Source: Penelope pileata (Eukaryota > Chordata > Aves > Galliformes > Cracidae). Taken from it: a stretch of DNA of 64,000 bases. The position numbers and the translations under genes were made by a program. The notes under the pieces were generated by a model. That model saw only the letters and a program-made list of their open reading frames with translations. It ran no database searches and was not told the DNA's origin. This document shows, piece by piece, positions 1 through 10,733 of this stretch (the first letter of the stretch is position 1; the number at the start of each line of letters is the position of its first letter). The DNA is taken from NCBI GenBank assembly GCA_013396635.1, contig WBMW01005677.1, positions 372,001 to 436,000 of the forward strand, given 5' to 3'.

Positions 1-2187
1 CACCGAGGGACTTGGTTTAGTGGGCATGGTGGTGATGGGTTGACTGTAGGGCTCAATGATCCTAGTTGTCTTTCCAACCTTAATGATTCTGAGATCAGCT
101 AGCCCAGGGGAACTGCAGACCCCCCCTGCATTTCCATCCTTTCCATTTCCTGGTCAGTGAGGAAGAGGAGGTTATGCAACATGTGGGGCGTGTTTCCTTC
201 TATCACTTTCGTGCCTCCTGATCTTTGAAAAATGGCAATAATGAGGTAAGAAGGGAGCAACTGAGAGCCATATTTCATTTTTCTCTGTGAAAGAAAAAGA
301 AATCCTATTCCTGAAGTGTATAAATATTGAAAGCTATACCAAAAAGTTGAAATGACTGGAAAAAAAAGTTGATATATAAGGAAGTGAAAGCTTCTCCATT
401 GAAGGCATATTCTTAGAAGGCTGAGGGATGTACCTTGTCACTGAAGTAACACCTGCGAATGCTTGTGGTGATGGAGGTCTTCTTTTCACCTGAGCTGCTG
501 ACAGACCTTGACAGCAGTACTGCATCAGGGCAAGAGCAGTTGCACAGACATGGCACAACTCAACGCATGTTTCCTAAGAACCCTTCCGTGCCTTCTAGGA
601 GCTCTCTGGGCCCATGCTTGTTACCAGCACACTGGATTCAGACCTTTTGATCCAGATATGACTTCATTCATCTACTGAGTTACATTTGTCTAAGAACCAG
701 TAACTACTTGTAACTTTTACGTTGTACTTCACACTTTTGCCTGTTTCTGGCTGTAGTGTGATGGGTTGGTTTGAGCTCTGTAAAGTACGGGGTAGTTTCT
801 GTCCCATAACTGAGCAAACCCTTTCCATAAGAGTCACCCTTCTAAAGTAATTATTGGGAGCAATGGAAGAGCAATCATGAGTCCAATAATGCCTCCAGTG
901 GAAGGAAACTTAACTTAGGAGATATTGGATCTCTGAAAGATTGAGTTTGGCAAATGTGGCATCTTAGTTTTCTTTAAAATCCCAAGTCTATAGTAGAACT
1001 GAAAGAGCGCAGGGCTGGGTGTAAAAGGGAAATAACTATCAGATGTGAAATATCTTTGGATTGTTTAGTAACATTACCATTCACAGCCACGGAATACATT
1101 ACTTTTTATTGTAAACTTCATTCCTTAGAGGAATATAAATCTTAAAAGTGTGTCCATACTTGGAAAAGTAAATAGTCTCTGGAGACAAAAAATGTTTAAA
1201 ACCATCTATCAAGTATAAGAAGTTGATAGCAATTAAAATCAGGGCTGTTTATGTATAAGCATAAATTGCAGAGCTAGCTTAACACTGGCCAGTAAAAACC
1301 TTGGCTGGGTGGAAATTCCAATTGCAAAAGACTGCAAAAAGCAACATCTGAATTTTAAGGATGGCTTTTGTAGATGACACATTTTTTTTTTTCCCTTTGA
1401 GGCAATATTTTCTAAGGAATTTTATGACATTGAGGGAAATCCACTTATTTATTTATTTTTACATTCGAAGTCAGGCGTTTAGAAACAATCACCAGGTCAA
1501 AATAAGATAGCTTAGATGAAATACTGCTTGTATTAGATGAGCACTGAAATGGATTATATTTCAATGCTCATTTTTCCCTAAAAGTGGTACAGAGAGAGAT
1601 GGGGAACTATTTTAAGATAATTTCTGTATTCATTAATCGTGAATATTTTCATGAGGAAGTGTCATTACAATCTTTTGAATTACTGTGTGCTTCAATGGAA
1701 TTATTAACTGTGGCTCTTTAATATGTGGGGCCCTAAGGAAATGGTTCATGTGGTGGAGGAGTTGTGCTGGGCTACAGGTGGACCCTGCCTCTTCTGCCAA
1801 GGCTTCTGTGAGCTAAGGGACCTGCATGCTGCGGCACCACAACATCTGGTGAACGCCTCCTCCCTTGAAAAAGAGGTGTGAAGAGACCACCAACTTCCAA
1901 TGGAGCAGTTCTGAAGAAGCCTGAAGCAGGGGAGTGCTCAGCACACGCTGAATTATCACCCCCATCTTCCAAGTTACAGTGTTAGAAGTCGAGAGGTAAG
2001 GAGTGCCTAGGTCATCTAAGCAAGGAGAAGAACCTTCCCTTTTCGTGTTGAACTTCTTCCACTCTAAGAGAATATTCTTCCCCTCCTATTCAGCTGTGGG
2101 AAAGACACAGCAGGGAAGGAAATCTCAGCATGGGATCCAGATGAGGAGCTGGTATACAGTTGAGAGATTTTGGTGTTCCTGACACTA
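1..2187. other. Intergenic, no gene recognised
   Basis: AT-rich single-copy-looking DNA. The open frames here (for example near 459-650 and 1772-1972) lack splice context or family motifs and look random. Confidence 0.6.
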
Positions 2188-3080
2188 ATCATAGAATCCT
2201 AGAAACACAAGGTTGGAAAGGACCTACAAGATCGTCTAGTCCAACCGTCCTCCTATCACCATTATCACTCACTAAGCTACTAAATCATATCCCTTAGCAC
2301 CAGACGCTTCTTGAACACCACCAGGGACAGTGAATCCACCACCTCCCTAGGCAGGCCATTCCAGTGCCTGACCACTCTTTCAGAGAAAAAGGTTTTCCTT
2401 ACATCTAATCTAAATCTTCCCTGTTGCAACCTGTGGCCATTCCCTCTCGTCCTGTCAGTAGTTATCTGGGAGAAGAGGCCGACCCCCTCCTCACCACAAC
2501 CTCCCTTCAGGAAGTTGTAGAGTGCGATGAGGTCTCCCCTGAGCCTCCTCTTCTCCAGACTAAACAACCCCAGCTCCCTCAGCCGCTCCTCATAAGACTT
2601 GTGCTCTAGACCCCTCACCAGTTTTGTTGCCCTTCTCTGGACACATTCCAGGGCCTCAATATCTTTCTTGTAGTGAGGGGCCCAAAGCTGAACACAGTAT
2701 GCAGCCCGACCAGAGCTGAGAACAGGGGGATGATCACCTCCCTGCTCCTGCTGGCTACACTATTTCTAATACAGGCCAGGATGCCATTGGCCTTCTTGGC
2801 CACCTGGACACACTGTTGGCTCATGTTCAGCCGAGCATCAACCAACACCCCCAGGTCCTTTTCCTCTACACAGTCTCCCAGCCATTCTGCCCCAAGCCTA
2901 TAGCGTTGCACGGGGTTATTGTGGCCAAAGTGCAGGACCCAGCATTTGGTCTTGTTGAACCTCATCCCGTTGGCCTCAGCCCAGTTATCCAGCCTATCCA
3001 GATTCCTCTGAAGGGCCTCCCTACCCTCAGGCAGATCGACACTTCCTCCCAACTTGGTGTCATCTGCAAACTTACCCCTG
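2188..3080 (-). mobile_element. CR1 LINE, reverse-transcriptase part and 3' end
   Basis: The minus strand encodes CR1 ORF2: FADDTKLGGSVDLPEG (the FADD is the RT catalytic box), DRLDNWAEANGMRFNKTKC, HFGHNNPVQRYRLG and EKDLGVLVDARLNMS, then after a frameshift RGLEHKSYEERLRELGLFSL and RHWNGLPREVV. The 3' end, with GGTTGGAAAGGACCT and ATAGAATC, is at 2188. Frameshifts make it non-functional. Confidence 0.95.
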
Positions 3081-6000
3081 AGTGAATTGTGTGACTCCAT
3101 CAGCAGTGGGCTAATTCTGGCATTAGACAGGTAAAAAATACTCATGTTAGGAGATTCTTCTCATCTCCCTTACCTCTGGAGGAAGATAAATCCAGCAGCA
3201 ATTTCTCCATCTCCTTCAGAGCAGTGAAAGAGAAGAGAGCTTTGTGAAATGCTCCCAGCTCTCAGGAGAAAAAGAGAGACTTGGCTTCCTCCAAGTCTCA
3301 GTGCTTCTGCTGTGTGCCTGTATGATTCACGACAACCCGGATTATTTTCATTTTCTTTTAAGAGCTGAAGCCACAACACAAGTGAGATGGTGAGATACCA
3401 TTTCCCTGCAGGTAGCTGCTGTGCCTTGGGTCTCTCCCCTCCATGCTTTGAGGAGTCCCCAGGAAAGCGAACAGCCTTCATTCCTCAGCTTGCCAAGGAC
3501 GGAGCTACTGAAGGGTCCCTTGGTAACACAGGAGGTGAAGGGAAGCTGCAGAAAACAACAGAATGGGTGGGATGTTTTTAAACTTGGACTTGGTCTTGCA
3601 CTCTCTTCGCTAAGAATTTGTGAGAATTTCACAAAATAAGACGTGAACAAATCAATAGAGGAGCAGCATCTGAACCACAACGCAGGCATTTATTGTCTCC
3701 TTGTGCATTACATTACCCAATTAATGTTTCCTGTTGCCTTAGCCTGTTCTAATAAGGCTTGACTGTCGCTTATCAGCCCCTAATCTTCTAAATGATGAGC
3801 AAGAACTGCAGCTGGATTTACAAGGGCCTTTGGGGCACAATACCAACCTCCCAGAGAGCCGAAGATCTGTCCCTGGAATGATGCTTATTAGGGTTTCTTA
3901 TTCATTACCATTTACTTCGCACAGATATTCGCTAATAAGATCAGCTCAGCTTTGTTTATTATAGAGCTATTAAAATAGATACGCTGGACAACCAATTTCT
4001 GTGCATAATGCATTGCTCAAAAATTAAGCTTTTTCTTGCATAAAACCATCATTTCAGATACCAATAATCCTTTGAGTCAATTGACTCTGCCTGGTTTGCG
4101 GGCTTATTTTTCCCAAAAGGGTGACCTAGAGTTTAGAAATTATTTGAGGGAGAAAAATGACCCCAGAATTAACTGAAAGTGATTTTTATTGACTGAATGC
4201 ATAAGTTAACTATTCAGAATAACAACGTCGGGGAGGAGTTGCTGGTAACGAGTAACTAACGGGGATGAATGATTTTTAATACACGGTGGTAGTGGCTTCA
4301 GCATGATAAATGCTCTCTTGTTATATGATTAAAAATAAATAAATCTGTTTTACTAAGAGATCCTGCTCATGAACTGCAAGGCCAGTGGGGGGGAGGAATA
4401 GATTCATTTAGATAAAATGCTATTAAATTGCCTGTGTACTGTCCTGTCAGACAACTATCGACCCCATCCCGTGGGGGAAATTGATTTCTGTGCAGAGAGC
4501 TGTGTTCTTTCTGCAGCATATTGTTTTGCTGCTACTGCTCTGGCAATCACGCTGCTGCCTCTTTTCCTTTCTCTCCCTCTCCTTCTGTTTGCTGTGGAAG
4601 ATTGATTGAGAGACGTGAGGGATTTACATCGCCATATTTGCTGTTATTGGACAATTTCAATCACATTCTGGTAAAAATTTAAACACTTTCCTCCTAACAA
4701 TGCACATATGAGCTTGCTTAAGTGGTTTACGAGTGAGACATTGAGGAGGAAGCCTTTACCTTCGCTCTCCTGTAGGACTACTGGGGCAAAGTCCAAAGAT
4801 GGAAGAAATGACCCAAACTGGTAACGCCAGAGTCATACAGGTGCTGAAGGGGAAGTGATAGGGGATTAAGGATTGTTGCACAGGTTTGGATCATTTCTCC
4901 TCCTTCTAGGCGTAAATACCTTTTGTTAGGTTTTACTAATGATAGTAATTTTTAACTAGACAAAGCACTTGAGGTCAAGAAATGCCAAAGTTGAAGCTGA
5001 ATTTTGTTTTAAATCTTACCTCTATCCAGGCAAATAAGGATCAAAATCATTAGTTGCCATCAAAAAGTTGAAAATTCGGATAATGCAGCCTCAGTTAACA
5101 AAATTCTTTGTCTGGCGAGTTACGTATGTGCCTGACTTATTCTAATTCTTTTTCACTCTTGCATTTGTTACTTCTAATTTGTTTATTACGTTCTTACATT
5201 GCATTATCATCAGCACTAACACAGGCCCTCTCCAGGGCTGGTGGCACCCACTCCCCAGCGTTTGAGTGTGGCCAAACCTGTTGCACTGTGCTCATGGTGA
5301 GAGAGGCACAGGTGGAAATTCTTATTGCAGAGAGATGGCTGAGACCTGGAGACCTCCTGGAGGAGAACAGCGCCAGGCTGGAAGAAAGGCCAAGATCACA
5401 TCTGGATTATCACACAGGAGGGCCCTCCCCACATTCCTCAGCCAGACTCACAGGGCCCTGAGCCTAGCAGAAGTCCGTGGGCCCTGAATACTTCAATTTT
5501 TGACTCCGTAATAGTTTAAATTTCTTTTCATTTCAACTGGACATAGTGTTCTTCCTTTCTTGCCTTTCTTTGCTACGTAATACAACAATAAGATATTACA
5601 GTAGGATATCTACTGCAGTGGTAATAATTTAACAGAAAATAGCCAGCATGCAGGCAAGGGGCAGGGAAGCTTTCACATGAGCGTCAACTAAAACGCTACT
5701 TGAGTCAGGTTAAAAGGCGTGTGACCTTAAAACAAACAGACAGCAACAATAAATGAAACTAAGAAAACAAAAAAAGAAAAATGAAAAGAAAAAAAAGGAA
5801 CTCAAAAAAAGAGCACTTATACAAAAACCACAAAAACAACCCTGCAACTGCATGATTATGTTTTTGCATTTCTTTTGCAGTGAACAGAACAATTCAGGAT
5901 CCTTAAATATGAAAGCTATCAGTACTGTATGAAGAACAGGAACATCAGTTCCTGTTCTTGTGACAGGGAAGAGTTTGCCACTAGTGTGTCTGCTCTCAGC

Positions 6001-6229
6001 GATGGCACCGGGAGATGCTGAGCTCCGAGAAGGACATTTCCAGTCCCATCTTCACCACTTCCAGGCTTAGGTGTCAGTTCAGGAAAACATGTTCGTGGGT
6101 GAATCTCTGAAGTGGAAAACTCTAAAATAGATCGGTACTAAGCACATACTAAAGAGCTGTTGGAGTAAGTGAGACTTTGCAACAAAGGCAAAGGAAAAAC
6201 ATCTTGATTGTGAGAGCAGTGATGCATTA
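3081..6229. other. Intergenic, with an AT-rich candidate conserved block
   Basis: No gene recognised. From about 3690 to 4700 the sequence is AT-rich, repeat-free and dense in TAAT and ATTA words, which suggests a conserved non-coding element but does not prove it. An A-rich low-complexity patch lies at 5735-5835. Confidence 0.5.
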
Positions 6230-6400
6230 GAAGAGACTGCCTAGTGAAAATGCAACATCTCCATCCTTGAAGATCTTCAAAACCTGGCTGCACAAAGCCC
6301 TAAGCAAACAGGTCAAGCTTCCAGGTTAACTCTGCTTTGAGCAGGAGGCTGGGCTAGGACACCACTTCCATTCTCCCCACACCAAGGGTTCTTTGAAACT
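6230..6400 (+). mobile_element. CR1 LINE 3' fragment, diverged
   Basis: The order of words matches a CR1 3' region: GACTGCCTAGTGAAAATGCA, TCCATCCTTGAAGATCTTCA, AACCTGGCTG and CTTTGAGCAGGAGGCTGG. No canonical tail is left. Confidence 0.7.
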
Positions 6401-7331
6401 AAATCTTTCTGTGGTTTTATAGCCATAGGATGGTTATAAATTCATGGTTACATTTCACTATTTGCCCAAGATAGCACAGCATCTCAACTCCTGGCCTTAA
6501 GGTATGAGATTTCCTCTTTTTGTTTTGGGTGGAGAAAGGGAAGGACAGGCTGCACTGTATGGTGTTATTATAAATGCAGATGGAGGGAGGAGATAGAGGA
6601 GAGAGGATGAGGAGCTGAAAAGATGGAAAGCGGAAACAAGGGGGGCATGTATGTGGGAACATGTCTAGGGAACAGACTCTATGTGATCTGGGGAAATGGC
6701 ATAGGGAGAGCACAGATAAATGAAAGGAGTCAGGCAAGCAGGGAATAGCAGGAGGCTACACCGGAGAAGGTGTGCTCCTTCCCTCACTGTTCTCGGGTAT
6801 CACCCACAGCTACAGGGGCAGTTTTTTTCTATTTGTGACCGTAAGCTAACGGAGACTTGAGATATTGATGTGAAAGGAATCTTCAAAATAGTAGATGGAC
6901 ACAAATCTTAGTTGCATTTATGAGGTATGAAATTTCTAGAGACCTGAAATTTCTTGGGACATCTAATTATGTGTATTTTTAATTAAGTAATATTTAATTT
7001 GACAAGACATTAGAAGCAGATCCAAAAGGAACTGCTGGATGCCCCTCATAAAGAGCCTCTGTGCTTCTCTCTCACAACAGGGTGACTTTTGCTCTGTGAT
7101 CACTTTTTGTAGATTAAGCAAAGCAAACAACCTAATAGGAGAGACTAGCATTGATAACCTATGGGCTTTTGTGAACTGCATTCCAGAGTACTGTGTCTGC
7201 CATGTATTGGCTTGCATTTGCATCTGTCTGTGCTTCAGAGAATGATCAACCAGGGAAGAACCTGGACCTCATCCCCATCCCCATCCCTGCCCCATGAATT
7301 TCATGCAAACATCCATGATTTTAACAGAACC
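6401..7331. other. 3' flank of the ISG12-like gene, no gene seen
   Basis: AT-rich, without recognised repeats. It was scanned on the minus strand for a further copy of the motif exon and none was found. Confidence 0.55.
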
Positions 7332-7337
7332 TTTATT
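7332..7337 (-). terminator. Candidate polyadenylation signal of the ISG12-like gene
   Basis: TTTATT on the plus strand is AATAAA on the minus strand, about 125 nt downstream of the predicted stop codon. It is the first canonical hexamer after the stop and would give a short terminal exon of about 170-180 nt. Confidence 0.45.
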
Positions 7338-7460
7338 TTTGCATGTGACAACTGTTTTGCCTTTCACGTTGGGTACAGGGAGTGCAAAGAAGGGAAGAAG
7401 ATGTCAAAGGAAGGATGAACGGTTTGCAGGGACTGCTTCTGGGCTGGTGCTTCTTTCTGT

Positions 7461-10400
7461 TCAGCGCCTTCCTCCTTTGCCACCCATTGCTAATGACAAA
7501 CACAAAGAAACACATGAGAACAACTTAAAGCAGTGCTGCAGTATAGGGAAACATACAGAATATCTAAGCACGGGTTACAAAGGTTCCCAAGACAGCAAAC
7601 AAAGGTTTGTGTTACACTTTGAAAGACATTTCTTGAAATTAAGAGCTTCAACTCTTTTTCCAGATCTCTACCAAGCCTCCTTTTTATTGGGAGGACTCCG
7701 ACTTACAGATGGACTGCACAGTAGAAGTCGTTCCACCCCTGGGAACTCCGCCTCCGTGAGAGCTGGCCTCGTGGGACATCATCTCAGAGGCCCTGGAGCC
7801 ACTGGAGATCCCACCACTGGTGAAGCCTGAGGAATGCGTGGAGCCTCTGGCACCTAGAGCAGTTACAAAGGAGATATTGCTGTGCTTTCCTCACTGGGGG
7901 AAACCTTATAGGATATTTATAAACTTGTTCTTTTTAAACAAACAAACAAACAAACAAACCAAGCTAGAAATTGTGTCAGAAGACAGAGCCTGCTGGTTAC
8001 TCGACTTGTTCCATCAGTACACTGCTTTTCAGATGCCACCCTGGAGAAAGGACACCTACAGTGCTTGGTAGGTGTTCCCAGAATATAAAGAAAGGCTACA
8101 GCTCTTGCACAAAGACTGTTTTGGTTCATTTGGTTCTCCAAAACAGTTTGGGCAAAGTTTGCCTCTGCTGAAGTTGCAGTTTTCTGAGGAGCTGCTGTGC
8201 AACAAACTCCCCCAGGAGCTAATGGTTGCTGCAGACCTCACCACTCACCATTACGGGTGGTAGATACCCTTCATTTCACTTTCCATAGCATAAACCTACA
8301 TGTAACAGATACCTTTAGATTTCAAACTCTACAAGCTGTGGTAGCTAGCAACCAATATCTATGTGTATCTCCATCTCATTAGAAGCAAGCCCCAAACAAA
8401 GCGTTCTATTGCAAACCCTTCTTTTCCTGGGAGAGCTGTAAAGCATTAGCAGTGACAAATGTTAGTGATAACCCTTAAAACATTCCTGGAGGATGCTCAA
8501 ATATTTTGGTGATGAGCTTGTTATAATGTCTTCTGTAAAGTGATACTGAACAATACTCATGCCCCGCTGCACGTGGAGGTGGGGGGGGGCTTACAGTCTG
8601 GATGGAAAGGTTAAGAAGATGCGTTTGAAGAGCAAGAGATTTCAGTGAGCACCTGCGGAAATGAAATCAGGCCCTTTTAGCTCTCAATCAGGCAAAGAAC
8701 GTGTGGCAAGCTCTCCTGCTGCAGGGAGCCAAAGCTCACACCTGTCTTGGCAATGTTACAGAGCAAGTATTTTTCATAGGGATAAAAGCTCTTTCGTGGT
8801 ATGTCCTGAAGGAATGGCTGAAGTTTCCTCTAGTCATGCAGATCTATCTTTACCAAAACTAGTGTTTTTCGTAAGTGTATAGTTGGTACAGACATTGCAA
8901 GAATAAAATAAGGTGCTGTCAAATGTTTACTTCACTTCTCTCTCTCCTAAATATTCCCAACACACGAGGAGATGGATACAAGTCTTCAGTCCTTCATTTT
9001 AGAAACTGCAACTTCATGCTGTCTATAGGGCATCACTACTGAAGAATTTGCCACTGGTTATGGGCATGCAGACTACTGCTGTACCACCGTTATCTGTAAC
9101 AGAAGGCAGGGTTTGTGCAGCTGTCTGCTTTGTTCCAATATCAGAGTAAGCATCTAGTGGTTCCTGTGCACTGTGTCTGTGCTGCTACTGCAGTGGGGTG
9201 CCTAAGAGCAGCTCTTCCTACTCTTCCCTCCCTTGGTCCTCCTCTCCTGACTGTCTCTCATATTCTGTCCCTCTGCTACTACCCTTAAGCTCTTTGCTAC
9301 TGAGTATTCAATAAACACCGTAACCTAAACTCACTGGTCAAATTATACGGAGCAAAATTTGAACAACACCCTCAGGAGTCCCATGCAATATGTTTCTAAA
9401 TTACCCTTACGTTACTTACTCTCCCAGAGCCTCATGCTATGAATAATATTGTCAGCAATGTAAGCCACATCTGAAAAAATAGCTTACTTCCTCTCAGTCA
9501 GGTTTATCACATTTTTTTACGTATTAAAAGATATCACAAATCTAGATCCTGGCCAGCTTACCTGGCCAACCACTCATTTTATGGCTGGAAGAGCCAGGCT
9601 CAGCTCCATCCTTCAGTAGATTTGTAGCTGCTTACTACAAAAGCAGCTGGCCAGCAGTTGGCCAGTTGACTCAGAGTTGGCCAGTATGGCAGAGATCCCC
9701 ACCTGTAGCCAGCCCACAGCCTGCTGGTGAATGCTCTCCTGACGCGTGGGAGATGTGGGTCCAAAATCCCCAAAGCAGTGCGGGGTTTGAAGCCTTTACC
9801 CAAGGTCAGCCTGCAAACTATCATGCTGCTGGGTAAATCAGGGTTACATGGAGCTCTCTTTTCCATGGGGTTACACATACTCAGAGGGCTCCTGCTGAAT
9901 CGGGTCCCGTGGGCAGGACAAGCAGGCCGTGCTGCAAGGACGTGTATATGTTCCTTTGTGTATTTAGCTCTTGGACTGCAGCTAATTTCCCTCTGTTACA
10001 GTGTCTGCATAAAGTTTCATGAGTTCTCCCTGTATGTGCAATAGGAAGGGAGAAAGGGAAATCTGATAATTTATACGAAATGTCGGCACGCAGATCATGT
10101 TCTTGCATAAGTGTATGGATGCTTACTGCTGGCATGACTTTCTGTATTATTGATGGTTCCTAGCAGAGTGTAGAGAGAGCACAAACTTTGAATAAACACT
10201 GTCCCAAATCTCCTGAACGCGACCTATGTGTATGTACACTCATGCATAGGTACATTCCCAAAAAACATCCTTAACAGCATCCCATTCATAACACACATGC
10301 AAATATCTGTCTTCAGTGGAATGGAGAAGTGATTACATGATAAGCTTATTTTCAAGGACAAAAATCTGTCTGGCCCTACTCACTAAACCAAAAAAAAAAA

Positions 10401-10578
10401 AAAAGGGGAAAAAAAAAGTTTTGCTCATACCCATCTCTTGTAGAGTAGAAGTAGCTCCTCCAGAAGGAACGCCTCCCCCCATGGATTTTGCCTCGTGGGA
10501 CATCATTGATGAAGCAAGAGAATCTCTTGCAATCCCGGAGGAAGTGAAACCAGCATTGCGAACGTTCTGGTCAGACAT
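7461..10578 (-). CDS. ISG12 (IFI6/IFI27)-like interferon-inducible protein with a duplicated motif exon
   Basis: Seen: three coding exons on the minus strand, 10578-10431, 7853-7707 and 7489-7461. Both introns are GT-AG and phase 1. They join into an uninterrupted frame of about 107 codons ending in TGA (7463-7461). The ATG at 10578 follows a TATA box and ISREs at a plausible distance. Exon 1 reads GFTSSGI, then MMSHEA, GGGVP.GG and TSTLQ. Exon 2 repeats GFTSGGI, MMSHEA, GGGVP.GG and TSTVQ. The last exon adds a short basic tail, MGGKGGRR. Known: GFT.aGIaa.S.Aa.MMS.....GGGVpaGG..aTLQs is the core of ISG12 proteins, small apolar proteins of mitochondria or ER. Odd: no N-terminal hydrophobic segment, and alanines are widely replaced by Ser, His, Glu, Arg and Lys, so a membrane role is doubtful. 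Inference: a diverged, probably functional family member. A decaying copy is possible but less likely, given intact splice sites, frame and promoter. Confidence 0.72.
7707..7853 (-). CDS. Exon 2 of the ISG12-like gene: second copy of the family motif
   Basis: This internal exon is 147 nt, exactly 49 codons, and is phase 1 at both ends. It can therefore be duplicated or skipped without shifting the frame. The acceptor is CTGCTCTAG|GTGCC and the donor is ATCT|GTAAGT. By hand alignment, 27 of 38 motif residues match exon 1. The 15-nt string GATGTCCCACGAGGC is identical in both exons, which points to exon duplication rather than convergence. Confidence 0.7.
7854..10430 (-). other. Intron 1 of the ISG12-like gene
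   Basis: About 2.6 kb with donor GTATGAGC and acceptor CTGCTCTAG. It holds an (AAAC)n repeat, a G9 run near 8580, a TGGCCA cluster at 9550-9683 and an A-rich tract at 10390-10417. I saw no third motif exon in it. Confidence 0.6.
7936..7959. repeat. (AAAC)n simple repeat
   Basis: Six tandem AAAC units in intron 1 of the ISG12-like gene, likely length-polymorphic. Confidence 0.95.
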
Positions 10579-10619
10579 TTTTTCCTTCTGTCAGTGCAGA
10601 AAGAAGTGCAGAGCCAGGC

Positions 10620-10733
10620 TTTTTATAGTCTGTTTATCTAACAGCAGAGAAACAAAACTGAAGCTGGCAAGTACACCAAACCTACGATCACTCAGGAAAT
10701 GAAACTAAAACTGACTACTCAGGAAATGAAACT
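10620..10733 (-). promoter_or_regulatory. Interferon-responsive promoter: two perfect ISREs, one weak ISRE and a TATA box
   Basis: On the minus strand AGTTTCATTTCC occurs at 10733-10722 and again at 10706-10695, 27 bp apart. Both match the ISRE consensus AGTTTCNNTTTC. A weaker version, AGTTTTGTTTCT, lies at 10659-10648. TATAAAA follows at 10627-10621, about 45 bp upstream of the ATG at 10578. This order (ISRE pair, TATA, short leader, ATG) is typical of compact interferon-stimulated promoters that bind ISGF3 or IRFs. The start of transcription is inferred to lie near 10590-10597. Confidence 0.78.

Noticed and set aside
7294..7830. Plus-strand open frame of 178 codons
   Set aside because: It is antisense to exons 2 and 3 of the ISG12-like gene. 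The motif, splice sites and promoter all support the minus strand.
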